Source: Clostridiales bacterium (GTDB lineage Bacteria; Bacillota; Clostridia; Oscillospirales; Oscillospiraceae). Taken from it: a DNA stretch of 64,000 nucleotides. Each line of letters opens with the position of its first letter. The first letter of the stretch is position 1. Made by a program: the position numbers and the translations under genes. The stretch spans positions 1-64,000 of the forward strand of contig SFLH01000001.1 in NCBI GenBank assembly GCA_004554585.1, written 5' to 3'. The notes below the pieces were generated by a model. The model searched no databases. It worked only from the letters and a program-made list of their open reading frames with translations, and was not told the DNA's origin. Shown piece after piece: positions 61,989-64,000 of this stretch.

Positions 61989-62019
61989 AAGTGCCTCCTG
62001 GCAAAGGGGGATTTTCTTG

Positions 62020-62050
62020 ATTGTACCTTGCTTTGCTACAGAAAGCAAGG
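62020..62050 (-). promoter_or_regulatory. Promoter of the LuxR gene with overlapping inverted repeat
   Basis: Minus strand TTGCTT (62048-62043), 17-bp spacer, TACAAT (62025-62020). A perfect palindrome, CCTTGCTTT (62026-62034) with AAAGCAAGG (62042-62050), covers spacer and -35. Confidence 0.7.
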
Positions 62051-62260
62051 ACTTTCCGCACCGTATCCTACCAGGGAAAACCGTCTTCATTTTTTATGTT
62101 TTAATCGCTTTCCAAAAGGTACTTTTCCATTTTCTTCACCAAGCACGTGAATGGGCTATCTTCCTCTTTGGGATAGTTTCTACCTATTTTTAATATTACC
62201 AACTACTTCTTTTTATACCATCTACTGCAACTTCAGAAGAATTTCCCTCTCTTTTTGTCA

Positions 62261-62289
62261 TTGAAAACAGGAGTTTTTTCCCGTATGAT
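62261..62289 (+). promoter_or_regulatory. Promoter of the 76-aa membrane protein gene
   Basis: TTGAAA (62261-62266), 17-bp spacer, TATGAT (62284-62289), in an AT-rich intergenic stretch. Confidence 0.7.
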
Positions 62290-62360
62290 ACAGACAGATC
62301 CAATGAGTTGCCGGCAAAACAGCCATCCAAATAAAAAACTTTAAAAAAGGAGACACTACC

Positions 62361-62591
62361 ATGAAAACCATGCTTGCTATCCTTCTCGGCCTTGTTGACC
62401 TGTTTTGCGTCTGCCTGATTTACTACCGGCTTTTCACCAGCCAGAGCCCGGGCCTTGCCATCCTGTCCATCCTGCTGCCCATGGCCATCGCTTTCGTGGC
62501 AGCCTTCCTCATCGGCCGTCTGGTGCCGGAAAATGCCCACAAAAACGATACCAGTTCGGTTGCTCCCACCCTGCGTCATCGGGACGCCTAA
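62361..62591 (+). CDS. Small two-helix membrane protein (76 aa)
   Basis: 76 residues with AAAAAAGGAG upstream. Two hydrophobic segments (about 3-24 and 30-53) are joined by a short YYRLFTSQSPG loop and followed by a polar tail. A promoter and a strong terminator flank it, so it is a single-gene unit. I do not recognise the family; LuxR control from the divergent gene is possible. Confidence 0.75.
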   Translation: MKTMLAILLGLVDLFCVCLIYYRLFTSQSPGLAILSILLPMAIAFVAAFLIGRLVPENAHKNDTSSVAPTLRHRDA

Positions 62592-62631
62592 CCACATTCT
62601 CCCTGTCTTCCGATTCATTCGCAACACCATG

Positions 62632-62673
62632 AAAATCCCCCCCGCTGCCCTTGCGCAGCGGGGGGGATTTTCT
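62632..62673 (+). terminator. Terminator after the 76-aa gene
   Basis: 17-bp stem (62632-62648 with 62655-62671) with A4 and T4 flanks. Confidence 0.9.
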
Positions 62674-62727
62674 CTTTCTTTGCCGCCGAGACGCGCCCTT
62701 CCCACACCCGGCACTGGGAAGCCCCCC

Positions 62728-63225
62728 TCACTGCTGGGGTTGGTCCGCGGTTCTCTCGTAGGTATAATAGGTATAGGCTAGCGCCCCCCACACATAGGGT
62801 CCCTCGGTCTCAGTCACCTGCCAGGCGGGGTCCTGGTCCAGGTTGGGAAAGAAGGTGTCCGCCGCCGGGAAGGCGGTGTGTACCTTGGTCACATAGACCT
62901 TATCCCATTTCTCCAGCGTCTGCCGATAAATGGACGCGCCGCCGATGACGCAGGTGTCCGCCGGGGCGGCCGCCAGGGCCTGGTCCAGGCTGGCGTAGAC
63001 CTCCCCCCCCACCGGGGCGAAGGACGGATCCCGGCTGAGGATCAGGTTGCGTCGGTTCTTCAGGGGTCGGCCTCCGGGAAAGGTGGCCAGGGTCTTCCGC
63101 CCCACCAGCACCGGGTGGCCGGTGGTGCGCCGCTGGAACCGCTTCAGGTCCGGGGGAATGTAGCACAGCTGGTCGCCGTCCCGGCCGATGGCCCAGGCGG
63201 CGTCCACCATCACGATAGCTGTCAT
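62728..63225 (-). CDS. folA: Dihydrofolate reductase
   Basis: 165 residues. It reduces dihydrofolate to THF with NADPH. MTAIVMVDAAWAIGRDG, GHPVLVGRKTLATFPGG (NADPH loop near 38-54) and TCVIGGASIYRQTL are family motifs; Asp at 28-30 region in PPDLKRF is the proton donor position. It directly follows thyA, which produces its substrate dihydrofolate. Confidence 0.96.
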   Translation of the reverse strand: MTAIVMVDAAWAIGRDGDQLCYIPPDLKRFQRRTTGHPVLVGRKTLATFPGGRPLKNRRNLILSRDPSFAPVGGEVYASLDQALAAAPADTCVIGGASIYRQTLEKWDKVYVTKVHTAFPAADTFFPNLDQDPAWQVTETEGPYVWGALAYTYYTYERTADQPQQ

Positions 63226-63237
63226 GGTTCTTCCTCC

Positions 63238-64000
63238 TTACACCGCCACGGGGATCTTCTCCGCCAGCTCATGGCAGCGGTAGTTCTCCAGGCGGATACT
63301 ATCCGTTGTAAATGCATAAAAATCCGTCACAGAGGGGTCCACCCACAGCTTGGGGGCCTGGTAAGGCGTCCGGGTGAGCAGTTCCTCCACAATGGGCACG
63401 TGACGGTCGTAGATGTGGGCGTCGGCGATCACGTGGACCAGCTCCCCGGCCTCTAATCCCGAAACCTGGGCCAGGAAGTGAACCAGCACCGCGTACTGCA
63501 TCACGTTCCAGCCGTTGGCAGTGAGCATGTCCTGGGAGCGCTGGTGGAGCACGGCGTTCAGGGTGCGGCCGGTGACGTTGAAGGTCATAGAATAGGCGCA
63601 GGGGTACAAGGCCATCTCGCTCAGATCGTGGTGGTTGTAGAGGTTGGTCAGAATGCGGCGGGAGGAAGGGTTGTGCTTTAAGTCATAGAGGACCCGGTCC
63701 ACCTGGTCCATCTCCCCCTCGGGGTAGTGGTGCTTCACCCCCAGCTGATAGCCGTAGGCTTTGCCGATGGAGCCAGTCTCGTCAGCCCAGGCATCCCAGA
63801 TATTAGAGGACAAGTCGTGGACGTTGTTGGACTTTTTCTGCCAGATCCACAGCAACTCGTCCACGGCGCTTTTCAGATACATCCGCCGGATGGTCTGAAT
63901 GGGAAACTCCTGGCGCAGATCGTAGCGGTTGACGATGCCGAAGAGCTTGATGGTGTGGGCGGGGGTGCCGTCGTCCCACCGGGGGCGGACGGGCAGGTCC
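63238..64000 (-). CDS. thyA: Thymidylate synthase, N-terminus cut by the window edge
   Basis: 254 residues are visible; the frame stays open to the window end (…FGIVNRYDLRQEFP near the edge), so the start lies outside. It methylates dUMP to dTMP, turning methylene-THF to dihydrofolate. The catalytic Cys is in ALYPCAYSMTF (family PC followed by His or Ala), RSQDMLTANGWNVMQYA carries the phosphate-binding RS-x-D and Asn, and HIYDRHV the late Tyr/His. It lies 12 bp before folA in the same operon. Confidence 0.95.
   Translation of the reverse strand, partial: DLPVRPRWDDGTPAHTIKLFGIVNRYDLRQEFPIQTIRRMYLKSAVDELLWIWQKKSNNVHDLSSNIWDAWADETGSIGKAYGYQLGVKHHYPEGEMDQVDRVLYDLKHNPSSRRILTNLYNHHDLSEMALYPCAYSMTFNVTGRTLNAVLHQRSQDMLTANGWNVMQYAVLVHFLAQVSGLEAGELVHVIADAHIYDRHVPIVEELLTRTPYQAPKLWVDPSVTDFYAFTTDSIRLENYRCHELAEKIPVAV

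Overview
The window looks like chromosome of a GC-rich anaerobic Firmicute, most likely class Clostridia near Oscillospiraceae/Flavonifractor-type gut bacteria. This is inferred from gene content and style: a ZTP-riboswitch purine operon with an archaeal-type IMP cyclohydrolase, alanine/glycine symporters behind a glycine riboswitch, the secE-nusG-rplKAJL block, a LanB/LanC system and strong Shine-Dalgarno sites. No rRNA or species marker is present, so the placement is approximate.

Layout. 1-4191 (+) is an AT-richer class I lanthipeptide locus: the C-terminal end of a LanB dehydratase, a 56-codon precursor peptide (637-807), LanC and LanT. The extreme left edge (1-88) is an exact inverted copy of 315-402, so the LanB 5' part is missing or rearranged. 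4362-10143 holds a CtpE-like P-type ATPase, ackA, tmcAL and a flavodoxin. 10269-24145 (-) is a ten-gene purine/one-carbon operon (purE-F-M-N-purO-purH(C)-purD-purL-guaB-fhs) behind a ZTP riboswitch with its own terminator. 24221-29471 (-) carries three tandem AGCS amino-acid/Na+ symporters, each with its own promoter and terminator, one of them behind a glycine riboswitch. 29551-31345 (-) encodes a split transketolase.

31485-35323 (+) is rpmG-secE-nusG-rplK-rplA and, after an L10 leader, rplJ-rplL. 35380-36370 (-) is a small XRE-regulator/membrane-protein operon with three operator-like repeats on its promoter. 36413-39342 holds a radical SAM gene and a CofE-like gene, divergent, each followed directly by one copy of a multi-hairpin repeat. 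39410-45177 has a polysaccharide deacetylase with SLH repeats, then a MarR regulator with a heterodimeric ABC exporter. 45274-51447 (-) has a 36-residue membrane peptide, a thioesterase, tRNA-Thr(CGU), tsaD-GNAT-rimI and polA. 51466-52699 (+) has an ArsC/Spx-like protein, a DUF523 protein and an unassigned, highly structured GC-rich stretch that may be a non-coding RNA. 52701-55710 (-) has a NUDIX hydrolase, an ADP-ribosylglycohydrolase and an SSS symporter with an attenuator-like leader. 55742-58605 holds dapF, dapH and a broken M20 deacetylase. 58606-64000 has LysR/flavodoxin and LuxR modules, gene remnants, folA and a partial thyA.

How the genes work together. The purine operon makes FGAM, AIR, AICAR, IMP and XMP, and fhs supplies the 10-formyl-THF used by PurN and PurH; ZMP, the substrate of the PurH domain, is the ligand class sensed by the riboswitch in front of purE. 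The lan genes would modify, cyclise and export one peptide; no leader protease or immunity gene is visible. The strongest candidates for something undescribed are the precursor peptide, the covarying 3'-UTR hairpin repeat and the structured region at 52.4 kb.
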